In this document: piece by piece, positions 22,645 to 35,775 of the stretch
How positions within the stretch are numbered: position 1 is the stretch's first letter
Layout of the letters: every line of letters starts with the position of its first letter
Assembly (NCBI GenBank): GCA_030063045.1
Contig: JAQSEB010000023.1
Location: 4,588,001 to 4,652,000 of the forward strand
Origin: Pratylenchus scribneri
Lineage: Eukaryota; Nematoda; Chromadorea; Rhabditida; Pratylenchidae
Direction of reading: 5' to 3'
DNA length: 64,000 bases
Position numbers and translations under genes: made by a program
Notes under the pieces: generated by a model
The model's input: the letters and a program-made list of their open reading frames with translations, nothing else
Told to the model about the DNA's origin: nothing
Databases searched by the model: none

Positions 22645-23261
22645 TCAGCGGATGAACTCAAAAAAGATTTTATCATTGTTGCCAATCTATTGATGAATTT
22701 AATGAATTAAATAATTTAAATTTCCCATTACCATTACCACATTGTTTGGCCAAATTTCCACAATTTTCACTTTGTCTTTCTCATCCTTCTCCTCGCGGAA
22801 TGCACGATATTTGCCGGCCACAAATTGTGGCACACCAATTTTGGGTTCGAACCATTTCTGAGCCTTTTCGACCAATTCCACAATATTTGTCTCCATTTTG
22901 TCCTCCAATTCGATGGAATGCCAACGACGATTCCAGTCCATCTTCATTCTGCCAAAAATCATTTTTATTGTTGATAATCCCCACTTTTTACCTTTCATAT
23001 TTTGACTCAAAATTCCCCTCAAATGTTGGCCCATTTCCTGGATGATTTTCGGGCATTTTGTCTCGCTTTCCTTCCTTGAACTCCTTCACGATTTTCAAAT
23101 ACACTTCCATTGCTTTTCCATGCTTTTCCATGCTTTTCCACCAATTCTTCATATTCTTTCTTCAAATGTTTATATTGTCCCAATTCGGCGTCATTCAAAG
23201 CAAATTCCAGGCCAATTTCAAATTCCTTGAATACATTCCTCAATTGAACATATACTCGCAT
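22645..23261 (-). pseudogene. Unrecognised 170-aa protein gene disrupted by a 10-bp tandem duplication
   Basis: Three exons on the minus strand (23261-22992, 22948-22738, 22686-22645). The protein starts MRVYVQLRNVFKEFE and is rich in Lys, Glu and aromatic residues (MDWNRRWHSIE, KYRAFREEKDEKD). I recognise no family; it looks soluble and alpha-helical. In exon 1 the unit ATGGAAAAGC is tandemly repeated. As printed, the frame runs into an early stop and exon 1 (270 nt) does not join exon 2 in phase. Removing one 10-bp unit gives 260 nt, which restores an open frame and the exact splice phase. Either a recent inactivating duplication, a polymorphism or an assembly slip. Confidence 0.65.
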
Positions 23262-23719
23262 TTAGATTAAAAGTGGCTGATATTTATTCAATTATCTGAA
23301 AAATAAATATATTTTTGTTAGATGAATAAATTCAACGGATTTAAATTATACTGAAATGTTTTTCCTTCGCCCATTCGAAGTTCTTCTTTTATACGAAAAA
23401 TGCGCACCAGTTGAGCTGGGTTATGGAGAAAAGGTCAAATGTGGACAAAGGAAAATGTGGCCGGATAAAATGTTGTTGCATTTTAGAAGGAAATGTTGGA
23501 TTCATGTTTATTTGGAAATAAGAATTCTCAAATAATCATAACAAATTTTCATTTTGCAATTTTTTTGCTCCTCCTATTTCGACATTTCTATTTTATTATT
23601 TTTGATCCCTCTTTTTTGAACACGTGAAATTCATTTAAAATATATAAAATTGAACAATGCAAAGAAATGGAATTATTTAAATTTAAAGGTAATAAATTGA
23701 TTTATTTTTGTATCAATTA

Positions 23720-25009
23720 TTAAAATTCCATCCTTTTATGGGCATTTTGGCCGGATATTATTTGTCGAATGATTTGTGTATTATTGGTGATTGGTTGCAC
23801 TTTTGTGCCATCTTTCTTTTGACGGCGCAAAAAGTTGATAAAGATTCCAAATTCTTCACGAAATGCCTTTTTATATTCCACACTAAAATAAAAATATTAA
23901 TTAGGATTGGGGATGAACAAAACAAACCTTGTTAAATAGAGAATTGGACAATTTGAGCCGGCACTCAAATTCAACGGAATTGAGAATATTTGGCGAACAG
24001 TCCAAACAGTGATTGGAGACCACAAAACATTTGGGACAATAAAATTTGTGTAAATTCGCATTAAATAATAGCCACCAATGTTGATGGAAATGATAGCAAA
24101 TAAAGAGCGAAAAATGCGCTTATTTGTTTGATCTACTGTTTGGGAGAATTGAATTGTTGGACAATTAATAAGTTTACCTGATCTGAAACGGATGATGATG
24201 CCAACGGCAATGTAAATGCAAATTGTGACCGAATTGAGGATGAGAGTATATTTATAATAAAATTGGCTGGCTTCACCCTAAAATAATCATTTTTGAAAAA
24301 GAGGGAATAAAATTTACCTGTAAAAGGTCGCCAATATTGCCGGTCACTTGCAAATTGTCCAATAAATTTGTATTTTTATACACCAAAAAAAGAGTATATC
24401 CACTATAGGCAGAACAAACAGCTAATATGGATAATAAATAAATGGCCAAATTAACTCGTTGATAGCTACGAGGGGAAATTTAAATATTTTTTCATTCAAA
24501 TAAAATACAATGATAAAAATGTGACGGCAAAAAGACGGTCAATCCCAGTGAAGAATAGGGAGGGACCAACGGCGATGAGACCAAATATTGGCAAACTACA
24601 GATTCGAACGGCCAAAGGATAATGAAGAAAATGAGCCCGGAAAGGGCCATAAATATGGACAAAAAATGTCCAGGCTGATGGAAAACTTCGAAGAGGCAAG
24701 TGAGGGCAAGAAGATAATTGGCCGTACTTCGAAGACTTCTGAAAATGGAGGAATGAATGATAATTGAAAATGGACGATGACTTTGATCGAATGGTGACAA
24801 AAATGACTGCAATATTCATGAATATGCCAGGGGTGACATAAATGGCCTTCAAAATGGCATTGCCAACAAAAAGCCAACAAGGATGGAAATCCTTAAATGT
24901 ATGGTAGAGCTATAAAAATGGTGAATTTGAATTGGAATTGAGACGAAACACAAACTGTGTTATTTTCATTATCAATTTGGAAATCTTCGCCATCATAATC
25001 GTTCATCAT
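23720..25009 (-). pseudogene. Srsx-type serpentine chemoreceptor with a 1-nt frameshift
   Basis: Seven exons (25009-24956, 24909-24782, 24738-24509, 24465-24318, 24277-24178, 24135-23928, 23882-23720) would give 343 aa. Family marks: an N-terminal TM, STANYLLALTCLFEVFHQ in TM2, FFTGIDRLFAV after TM3 (the GIDRL motif of Srsx receptors), and NCPILYLTS|VEYKKAF at the C-terminus. Exon 3 has 230 nt where its two flanking splice phases need 231, and the homologous frame switches by one near 24620-24640. A single base is therefore missing. It may be a pseudogene or a base-calling error, since everything else is well kept. Confidence 0.8.
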
Positions 25010-25399
25010 TTTAGGGTAAATAGAATGAAGAATTTTGTTGCCCTGACTGTACTTTTATTATATTGGCCAGAGACATGACAGTGGAATTGAATTGGGGGAC
25101 AATTCAAAATTGAATTAATAATAAGAGAAATATGAATGAATTGACAAAGTTGAAAACAATTAGTTAAGATGGAAGCAATGACCAATTTCACCACTTAAAA
25201 ATGTTGACAGTGAATTGTTGAATAAATCGGAAAAGACCGGAAGCCTCTTTTTGACGCATTTGAGAATATTTTTTCTAATAAAATTATTAAAGGGAAGTAA
25301 AAACAAAATAATAGTTCTTTAAATTTAATCAAATTGAATTAAATTCATTCGAAAAAAACATTCGTTTTCCCAATTTCATCAAATATTTTATCGTGCCCA

Positions 25400-26744
25400 T
25401 TAATCCGATACTTCTACGGCCTTTTTCTCCTCCTCCTCCTGTTTTGTTCCGGTCGGAATTCTCTTTGACATTTGTTGTTTTGATAAATCGGCCGATGGAT
25501 GAATTGTATTGGTTGGATTATAATCTCGGCCCAAAATTCCGAGTAACATTCTTTGGCAATCCTTCCGAATTGTTTTGTTCATCAACAAATAAATGAACGG
25601 GGGTAATCCTTAAATGCGGGAAATTTGATGATTTTTCATGCATTTACTGACCATGGGCACAAAGCCAACAAAAAGAGCCAAGTATGATGATGAAGGGGCT
25701 AAGTTGAAAATATTGCATATATACGAAAACGGAGGCGGCAATTGCATTCACCCCACTGATGATCATTACTTGGAAGAAAATCTACATAAAATTATAAATG
25801 AATTCAAATGGATGGACGAGGGAACCTTTTTCTGGGAATAACTTGGCCCAGAATCGGAATGGCCTGATGCCCTTGATTTGATGAGAAGAAGAAGACAAAA
25901 AATGGAATAAATGAGGAAAAGGGCAATGAGAATAACATGATTATGGATGGAATGGGCCACATTCAAATACTGTTAAAATTAATGCAAAATTATTTGAGGG
26001 GATTCAATCCTTTAAACTTCGGAAATGTCCGTTGCCTCCAAATATCCGGCATGAGGATAGGAAAACCATGAAAAGTAGAGGCTATTGAAGGCAAATGCCC
26101 GCGAAAAGCAGCCAAAAGCAAGCCCATATATTGTGGGAAAAATAATCCAAAACCAAATTTTTTTGCCTTTAATATATTTTGATGGGATTGAAATTGAATT
26201 AAAATTAAATGGCATTGACCAGAGAAAAGTTTGGCTGCCTTTTCTGAAGACCAAAGTTCCAGGCATCGATTGAATGCCAAAATAATTTCGGCAGCCGATT
26301 CGGCGAACCAACAGGCTGAAAATGATTAATTGATGTATTTTTTTTAGTAAATTTATTCAGTACAAAGTGCAAAGCAGGAGACGAAATAATTGAGTTTAGG
26401 GTTCATGCAAAACATCATTCCAATTATGCCAAAATAACCGGTGAGCCATCCATTCATGGTCAATGTGACAATGTCCACAAAACCAATGTAAAACATGAGG
26501 GCATAGCATGGATTGGCAATGTGCTTATAAATGGAGAACATACATGGAACATAAAGGAACTGTGGAATCGGCACATTACAATACAAGATGAATTTGGATT
26601 TACTTGACTAATTGTGGTCAATCCAATCCAAGTCAATCCCAATCCAACATGTTGCCTCTGTTCAAGTGGAATTTGATCAACACTGTATAAATTGCAATTG
26701 TACATTCGCTCATAGCGTTCCGGTTGGAAAAAGTAAATGTCCAT
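25400..26744 (-). CDS. Srt-family serpentine chemoreceptor
   Basis: Seven exons (26744-26604, 26559-26364, 26315-26220, 26166-26018, 25969-25826, 25781-25652, 25608-25400) encode 354 aa without lesions. Srt marks: the N-terminal ERYERMYNCNLY, CYALMFYIGFVDI in TM2, LAFNRCLE after TM3, FWIIFPTIYG in TM4, and HGLPPFIYLLMNKTIRKDC in TM7 and the tail. Seven hydrophobic segments are visible. The hydrophilic C-tail is rich in Lys and Glu. The ATG at 26744 sits just before the family's usual start region. An in-frame ATG lies upstream at 26798 but would add an extension atypical of Srt. By family it is a chemosensory GPCR in the plasma membrane or cilia of sensory neurons. Confidence 0.92.
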
Positions 26745-27396
26745 TTTTGGGTGTTCTAAAAAATAAAATGGGAATAATAATAATGAGGATTCATCCAATT
26801 CCCGCTTTTATTCATTCATTTGAATTGTTATTAATTTCTACCGAAATAACCTCAACTCAGCCCTCGGCAAAAATATGTAATTAAGAGGAATCCTTTTCCG
26901 GGACAATTCCGGGACAATATCAAACACTTATTTTTTTTTAAATTAATTCCGATTGAGTATCAAACATTGGCAAATGCCAAATGGGAAATTGCTTCAAATA
27001 TGAATGCCATTGAGAATTAAATCGGAAAAAGGTCATAGGCCAAATTCTGATCCATTCCGTACATTTCCTTTTTAGCTGCTGATGTTGATGAGGTAAATAA
27101 TAAGAAAATATTCTTTTTGCAAATTAATTAATTCAAAGAATCAAAAGTTTTAAAAAATCTAAAAATAAAAAATATTTGCTTTTTAATCAAAAGATCCCCT
27201 TCATTTAAAGGACGAAGATAAATTTTGAATATTTCCTGAAGGCAATAAATTTGATGTTCCAAAAATGTAGACGTCAATCAACCCAATTTCAATTCCCCCT
27301 CATCAGTCCATTCTCTTTTCCGTATTGTTTACTCAGATGTCATGGAAATATTCGTAACTTTTTTTTTCATTATTTTTCCTTTTCAATTTTTAAAAT
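26745..27396. other. Intergenic
   Basis: No further gene seen. It is divergent between the Srt receptor (minus) and the repeat protein (plus), so both promoters must lie here. Confidence 0.4.
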
Positions 27397-29997
27397 ATGG
27401 CCAATTTTTTCATAAAATATTTCTCTTTAATTGCATATTTCTCATCGATTTTAACATTTCACTGTTTTTGGGCGGATCCAATCAAGGATTTGGCAAAAGC
27501 ATTGAATGTATCCGATTTGGTCAATTTGTTGGATATTGGATTAATCGATCCAAATTTGTTGAATACAACATCAACGACGACAACCCAATTCAATCCATAC
27601 AAATATTATCCAGAAAAACAAAGTCCAAATGGACATTTTCCGGGAAATCCAACCGACACAAATGAATATCCGCCAAATTGGGGAAGTCCAAATAACAACA
27701 TGAACAAACCCAACGACAATCCGAAAATTGGATCAAATCCAAATAATCCAGGCGGATCAAATCCAAATAATCCAGGCGGATCAAATCCAAATAATCCAGG
27801 CGGATCAAATCCAAATAATCCAGGCGGATCAAATCCAAATAATCCAGGCGGATCAAATCCAAATAATCCAGGCGGAAATAACCCGAATAATCAAGGCGGA
27901 AATAACCCGAATAATCCAGGCGGAAATAACCCGAATAATCAAGGCGGAAACAACCCGAATAATCAAGGCGGAAATAACCCGAATAATCAAGGCGGAAATA
28001 ACCCGAATAATCCAGGCGGAAATAACCCGAATAATCCAGGCGGAAATAACCCGAATAATCAAGGCGGAAACAACCCGAATAATCCAGGCGGATCAAATCC
28101 AAATAATCCAGGCGGAAATAACCCGAATAATCAAGGCGGATCAAATCCAAATAATCCAGGCGGATCAAATCCAAATAATCCAGGCGGAAATAACCCGAAT
28201 AATCAAGGCGGAAATAACCCGAATAATCCAGGCGGAAATAACCCGAATAATCCAGGCGGATCAAATCCAAATAATCCAGGCGGAAATAACCCGAATAATC
28301 AAGGCGGAAACAACCCGAATAATCCAGGCGGATCAAATCCAAATAATCCAGGCGGATCAAATCCAAATAATCCAGGCGGAAATAACCCGAATAATCCAGG
28401 CGGAAATAACCCGAATAATCAAGGCGGAAATAACCCGAATAATCCAGGCGGAAATAACCCGAATAATCCAGGCGGAAATAACCCGAATAATCAAGGCGGA
28501 AATAACCCGAATAATCCAGGCGGAAATAACCCGAATAATCCAGGCGGAAATAACCCGAATAATCCAGGCGGAAATAACCCGAATAATCAAGGCGGAAACA
28601 ACCCGAATAATCCAGGCGGATCAAATCCAAATAATCCAGGCGGATCAAATCCAAATAACCCCGATGGGACACACAATAATCATAATGCCAATCCAAATAA
28701 TGGCCCACCAAACAATGCCAATAACCCCAATGGCCCACCAAACAATGCCAATAACCCCAATGGCCAACCAAATAATGCCAATAACCCCAATGGCCCACCA
28801 AACAATGCCAATAACCCCAATGGCCAACCAAATAATGCCAATAACCCCAATGGCCCACCAAACAATGCCAATAACCCCAATGGCCCACCAAACAATGCTA
28901 ATAACCCCAATGGCCCACCAAATAATGCTAATAACCCCAATGGCCCACCAAACAATGCTAATAACCCCAATGGCCCACCAAACAATGCTAATAACCCCAA
29001 TGGCCCACCAAACAATGCTAATAACCCCAATGGCCCGCCAAACAATGCTAATAACCCCAATGGCCAACCAAATAATGCCAATAACCCCAATGGCTCAAAT
29101 GGCATACCGAATAATAATAATCCTAATGGCAATGGCCCAAATGGCACACCGAATAATAGTAATCCTAATGGCAATGGCCCAAATGGAACACCGAATAATA
29201 ATAATCCTAATGGCAATGGCCCAAATGGCACACCGAATAATAGTAATCCTAATGGCAATGGCCCAAATGGCACACCGAATAATAATAATCCTAATGGCAA
29301 TGGCCCAAATGGCACACCGAATAATAATAATCCTAATGGCAATGGCCCAAATGGCACACCGAATAATAATAATCCTAATGGCAATGGCCCAAATGGCATA
29401 CCGAATAACTACAATAACCCAAATCCCAATCCTAATAATAGCCAAAATGGCATTCCGAATAATAGCCCAAATAACGTTCCGAATAATAGCCCAAATGGCA
29501 TACCAAATAATGGGAATTATCAAACAAATCCAAATGGACCTATGAATATTTATCCAAACAATGTGAACTATCCAAGCATTACTAATCAGCAAAATGGATT
29601 TTTAAACGATTGGGACAATACAAATGGTGTTGGACAATATAATCCAGCTGGATATGGAAATAATGGTCCGAATGATTATGCGAATATTCCAAATGACAAT
29701 TCAATCAACGGCGGATATTATTATCCTCCACCTTATGGCCTTGCATATCCGTCGCCTCCCTTTGATTATTCCAACAACGATCATCAATATGGATACCCCA
29801 GTCAAATCCCGTAAAATATCTCTACCATATTAATTAATTATTTCATTTATTTTGGCAGATATATTCCAAATTATTATCCATTGCCGACTGGTGGAAACAA
29901 TGCCTATTATTATGATGGCATTTCTCCTTCAAATTATCCAAAGAAAATTGAAAGCAATTTTAATTCAAATACAAATAATATTAATATTGGTAATTAA
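27397..29997 (+). CDS. Secreted Asn/Pro/Gly-rich tandem-repeat protein
   Basis: Two exons (27397-29810 and 29859-29997) encode 850 aa. An N-terminal hydrophobic stretch (about residues 1-26, ending TFHCFWA) looks like a signal peptide. A short unique region of about 85 residues follows. Then come three blocks: 39 copies of an octapeptide (S/N-N-P-N-N-P/Q-G-G), about 13 copies of a decapeptide (G-P/Q-P-N-N-A-N-N-P-N) and about 7 copies of a 14-residue unit (N-G-T/I-P-N-N-N/S-N-P-N-G-N-G-P). The C-terminus turns Tyr-rich (GGYYYPPPYG, IPNNYYPLPTGG). It has no cysteine-rich or enzymatic domain. Inference: an extracellular structural, coat, cuticle or glue-like protein, possibly disordered. I know no named family for it. 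Confidence 0.88.
27733..28668 (+). repeat. 24-bp coding tandem repeat, 39 units
   Basis: Each unit encodes SNPNNPGG, NNPNNPGG or NNPNNQGG. Ser units use TCAAATCCAAATAATCCAGG while Asn units use AATAACCCGAATAAT. Synonymous differences are therefore linked to the amino-acid difference, and there are two co-amplified sequence types. No spacers, so not CRISPR. Confidence 0.95.
28702..29091 (+). repeat. 30-bp coding tandem repeat, about 13 units
   Basis: Decapeptide units GPPNNANNPN or GQPNNANNPN, nearly identical at DNA level (GGCCCACCAAACAATGCCAA...). They alternate GCC/GCT for Ala in blocks, which suggests stepwise block duplication. Confidence 0.93.
29098..29400 (+). repeat. 42-bp coding tandem repeat, about 7 units
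   Basis: 14-residue units built on TPNNNNPNGNGPNG, with AAT/AGT variants in alternating order. This third block precedes the degenerate C-terminal part of the repeat protein. Confidence 0.9.
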
Positions 29998-30341
29998 TAA
30001 ATTTAATACAATTTTATGTCAACATTGATTTACTGATAATATAAAATACACTTAATCGTTAATTTTTATCAAATATTTACAAATAAATATTAGACAATTA
30101 AAAATATTGTGAAGAAGATTCGCCATTTTTGTTTTTCACATAACTCGCCATTTTGCCCTCTCCCCAATCCCCATCCATGCATTGATAATAGTTGCCTGCT
30201 GATCTATGGCTTTAGGACGATATTGATAATAAAATTATAAATTGAATGATAATTGATAAGCTGGGATTGTTTTTATTTATTAATTTTTACTAACAAAACA
30301 ATTATTAATATATAGGGCCAATTAAATTAATAATTTTATAA

Positions 30342-31885
<1,544 letters not shown>

Positions 31886-32823
31886 ATGAACAGAAAAATA
31901 TGGATGAGAAGAATGAAACAATAAATATATATACAATGTAATTGAATCAATTAGAGAGCAGATTTTCCAAATTGTCTTGTTACCCATTTCATTTTTTTCA
32001 AAATTTTTCCTTTTCGTTTTGCCGCGCCTTTTTCCAAAAAAAAATGCGAAAACGGCGGCATCGTGCAGGACCCAATTTTTCTCAAAAAATTTAATAAAAA
32101 ATGAACAAATACTAAATGAAACAATATGGTATTGTGTAACTATTTTGATCAAAAATCATTTCCCAAATCTTAAGAAAAAAGATAATTTGAAATTGGTAGG
32201 ATTCGAACTCCACGCGATCCAATCAATTCAATATTGCTCCTCTTAAAAAATGTCCAAAAATTCAGTATAAATAATGGGAAAATTACCTTCCGTGCCACCG
32301 TAAAAAGCAAGAAAAAAAGTACATGCACGGAACCACGTCAATGCCTTTCTTAAATGGATTAAACTAGACAAATGCCTTTTTTTGCCCATGCACGGTTAGA
32401 AATGATTCGAGCACGGAATGGCTCTCAGCTCTCTAATTAATTGATTCACATTTTAAACCACATTTAATATTATTTATTCCATTTGAATAAATTTGAGTGG
32501 AAAATGGAAGAATTAGAATTTAGGAAATTTAAATTAATTTCCAGTGATCATTGGAACAAATTGTGCGACAAATAAATTGAGAAGGAATATAAAAATTAAA
32601 TTTAAATTCTACAAAACATTTTTTTATTAAATTGTTAATTGCCATTTAGACTTTTGCCATCCAATTCTCCCTCAAAATTGCGCAAGGTAGCATTGCCGTA
32701 AATAATTTAATTTATTGGGCCAATTCCTTTGAATCCATTTCATCAAACCACCCCTCTGAATATTAATATTTTCTCTTTCCATTTCCCATTCATTCACATC
32801 CACATTCATTAATAATAATTGAA
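31886..32823. other. Intergenic, no supported gene
   Basis: AT-rich spacer between two plus-strand genes. A GTTCGAATCC-like string on the minus strand near 32207 does not fold as a tRNA T-arm. The sequence before 32824 should carry the receptor promoter. Confidence 0.4.
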
Positions 32824-34236
32824 ATGAATAATAATAATAATAATAATGAATCGCTGATTGGGGCTATGCCGGATCCAAATGGACTTCCAATTTCGGTCTC
32901 AATTCCGGCATATTCCCTAATCATTTTTGAATTCATCGTCGATTTTTTTTGCATTTTTGCATCAATTTTGAATATTCATCTTGTCTGGAAAACATCCGTA
33001 TCCACCAAATTATTAATTAATATTTCTCGGTTTAATTTCATTTTTAGGTTTTGCATTGCAATTTGAAGTGCATTTTATTGTGCCATTGTTTTTTTCTCCT
33101 TTCGAATGCACTGCTTAAAGTTTTCGTCACAATTCCTATCAAATTCATCAGCGGTGATGTTTTTTGGCTAGAAAGGGTTTGATTGAATTCATCCATTCAT
33201 TTCACAATTAATTTTCCACAGTTATTTCGTCCAAGCCAAATTCTCATTTACACAATTGTCTATGCCCGAATTATTCTTTCATTTGTCTTCGTTTTTGAGA
33301 GGACTTTGGCCACAATTTTTGCAAAAAATTATGGTCGACTAAATTGGACATTGTTCCAATATGCTTGGCCCATTTTAATGGTAATTTTGGTGCACAATTA
33401 TTTCGAATTATTTTGTTTAAAGTTCATTTTTGTGTTTGCCAATGTTTTCATTCAACAACAACAAAGTGATCCAACCCGAAGTTCTTTGCTAAATCTTTTC
33501 ATTTCATTGACTGTCACCGCCCTTTCCTGCATTGAAATATTTGTTCGGGGCATATTCAAAAAATATTTTTCTAATTCCCTTTTTGAAATGAAGGTATTCG
33601 CAATTTTGTGGAAAATTAACAATAAAAAATGTAAATTGGCAACCGATGCCCAAAACAATGCAACAATGGCCACAACAATTCATCGAAAAAGTTATGATTT
33701 GGCCGAAAGATATCAGGTAAGTCATCCAAAATAATCAATTAATCCTATTTTGGCCACAGTATTTGGAGAATAACCGAACATCCCTTCAATTGGCCCCAAC
33801 CATGTTCCTCTATTTGCTTAATTCATTGAACAGTGCATTTCTCAGTGTTTATATCAAATTTTATATTCAAGATGCGGATACCGAATTTACGGATGAATTA
33901 ATCGTAATTTAGGGGAGAATAATTGAATTAATATTAATCATTTATTTATAGATGAGTGCCAGCATTCTTCTTAATTCAATTTTCAATTTTTTAATGCCAA
34001 TCACAACAATTTGGTCCATTTTATTATAAAATGCCCAAATAAATATTAATTTAATTTAATATTTTAGTTTTCATCCAATTTTAAGACGAAATTGTGTTGC
34101 AATTTTTGAAGGAATAATTCGCAAAAATCGAATTCAATCAAGTCCAAAAATGGAAACATCAAAACATGGGACAAATTCGGCAAGCCAAGATATGGAGGAA
34201 CATTTTCGAATATTGGCCAAATATTGGGCCAAATGA
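32824..34236 (+). CDS. Sra-superfamily serpentine chemoreceptor
   Basis: Eight exons (32824-32997, 33048-33176, 33222-33380, 33423-33542, 33594-33716, 33760-33903, 33952-34013, 34068-34236) encode 359 aa. Motifs: VLHCNLKCILL after TM1, FERTLATIFAKNYG after TM3, SYDLAERYQ|YLENNRTS, FHPILRRN, and the C-terminal EEHFRILAKYW. It is paralogous to the gene at 20554. The 42-nt intron at 33381-33422 is a multiple of three and open, so intron retention would still translate; I removed it because the family has an intron there. It ends 73 nt from the stop of the convergent gene at 34310. Confidence 0.85.
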
Positions 34237-34309
34237 AATTGTAAATTATATTCAAATATGTCAAATGTGAATTTAATAGAAACAAATTAAATGAATAAAA
34301 TTTGTCAAT

Positions 34310-35775
34310 TTAAATTTGTTCCCTCAAATTTTGTTGTTCGATTATTTCCACTTGGGCCAATCCCATAAAAGTTGGAGTCGGTGATTTTGGCCTTTCCACA
34401 GTTCTTCCTTCCATTTTACTCATTCGCCGTCCAATTCCCGGTGAATTTGAACTTGACATTGACAAAGCGGGTGCCACCGAAACCCTTTTGATGGGCGGCC
34501 CTGAATTGGATTGGGCCAAATTTCTGTCAAATAAAAAAAAATAAAATTGAAAAATTGAATTTGCTACCTATTAAATTTAGGGAGCCATGGAAACCATTTT
34601 CGAACGGAATCATTCAATTCGGTGGATGCCCAAAGCAAAAACCATGCTGGGAATGCCACCGTACGAATGTCATTCATCCAAACATATTGATTGGGAATAT
34701 ATAAATTGAATTCCTGAGGCAATATTTTAAAGAAATTTTGGACAGTCAAAAGGAGCTAAAAAATAGGGAATAATTATTATTGTGTGGAAATATTAAACCC
34801 AAAAAAGGCAAAGAAGGAATTGGGCAAGGAAAATGGCAATGGCATAGAGAAGAAGTCGAGAACTTTTGTCATTGGCCTTCAACGAGAATTTGGCCTGTGT
34901 TTTCTTGTAGCTGAAATAAATGATGAAATTGAGCAAAATATTCACAAGCAAATATCCAATTGAAGTGCACAACATCATCGTAAAATTTGTGATAATCTAT
35001 AAATGAAAAGGGAAATGAATGAAATTAGAATGGTTTGGATTATGGTTTGAATACTGGTTTATCCACTAATGCCGTTGAATTGATGAGAATTTCAATGGAT
35101 TTGTCGGAATTTTCCACAACAATGAAAGGCCAAAGCAAAAGGCGATATGTGAAGAGGAGGGGCCCAATAAAAATACAAAAAATGGACAAAGGCAAAAAAT
35201 ACAAACGCCATTGCTAAAACAAAAGAGGGGAGGGGATATTGTTATTATGATAATTAATTACCCTTTCATAATTGAGTGGATTTAGGATGACACTGAGTCG
35301 ATGGAGAAGTGTGAAAATGGTGGCAATATTCTTTCTCACAATGATAATTATAAAACATAATGAAACAAAGGAAATTGGGCAACCAAAATGGGCCATCCAA
35401 GAAGAATTTGTTGATCCATCCAATGCGAATTAGACGGGCATAGAGGAAAGAGGGAAGGAAATTCATGAATAAATTCTACATTAATAATTTGGAATTAATT
35501 AAAGAAAAATTTCATATTTTTTGAATATATTCTGCACACCTAAACTACCATAAATTCCAAATATATTCCAAATATATTTTTACAAATTGACGTACATTGA
35601 ATGCAGAAAAGAGGAACAATTTGTAGAAACTGGAATTGAATAGTTTCCAATGGAGAAGAATGGCCAAACATTCGACAAAATAAAGCAAAGCAGATGGAAC
35701 AGAAATGGCCAAACCAATGGATTGGCCAATGTAAATGTCAAAATTGGTCATTTTATTTGGAGAGGACATCGTCAA
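34310..35775 (-). pseudogene. Srg/Srv-like serpentine chemoreceptor with a 1-nt frameshift
   Basis: Minus-strand exons run from an ATG at 35775 to a stop at 34310. Marks: NSSFYKLFLFSAFN in TM2, ARLIRIGWINKFF then FWLPNF before TM3, NIATIFTLLHRLSVILNPLNYER after TM3, and WFLLWASTELNDSVRKW in TM7, which resembles Srg/Srv receptors. Exon 2 (35475-35262) has 214 nt although both neighbouring introns are phase 0, so there is one base too many. The homologous frame changes in TM3 near 35330-35350. The C-terminal tail is long, with SSNSPG and RPKSPTP stretches. Either a young pseudogene or an assembly error. Confidence 0.72.

Noticed and set aside
27733..28668. CRISPR-like array of 24-bp repeats
   Set aside because: Units are directly abutting and in frame within a eukaryotic gene, with no unique spacers.
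27590..29592. Very long open frames on the other five frames over the repeat protein, including a 605-aa plus-strand and a 433-aa minus-strand frame
   Set aside because: Repeat units of 24, 30 and 42 bp are all multiples of three, so any frame without a stop in one unit stays open. Only the frame with a signal peptide, unique ends and a proper intron is coding.
32190..32240. tRNA T-arm-like string (GTTCGAATCC on the minus strand)
   Set aside because: The flanking bases do not pair as a T-stem, and no acceptor or anticodon stem fits around it.
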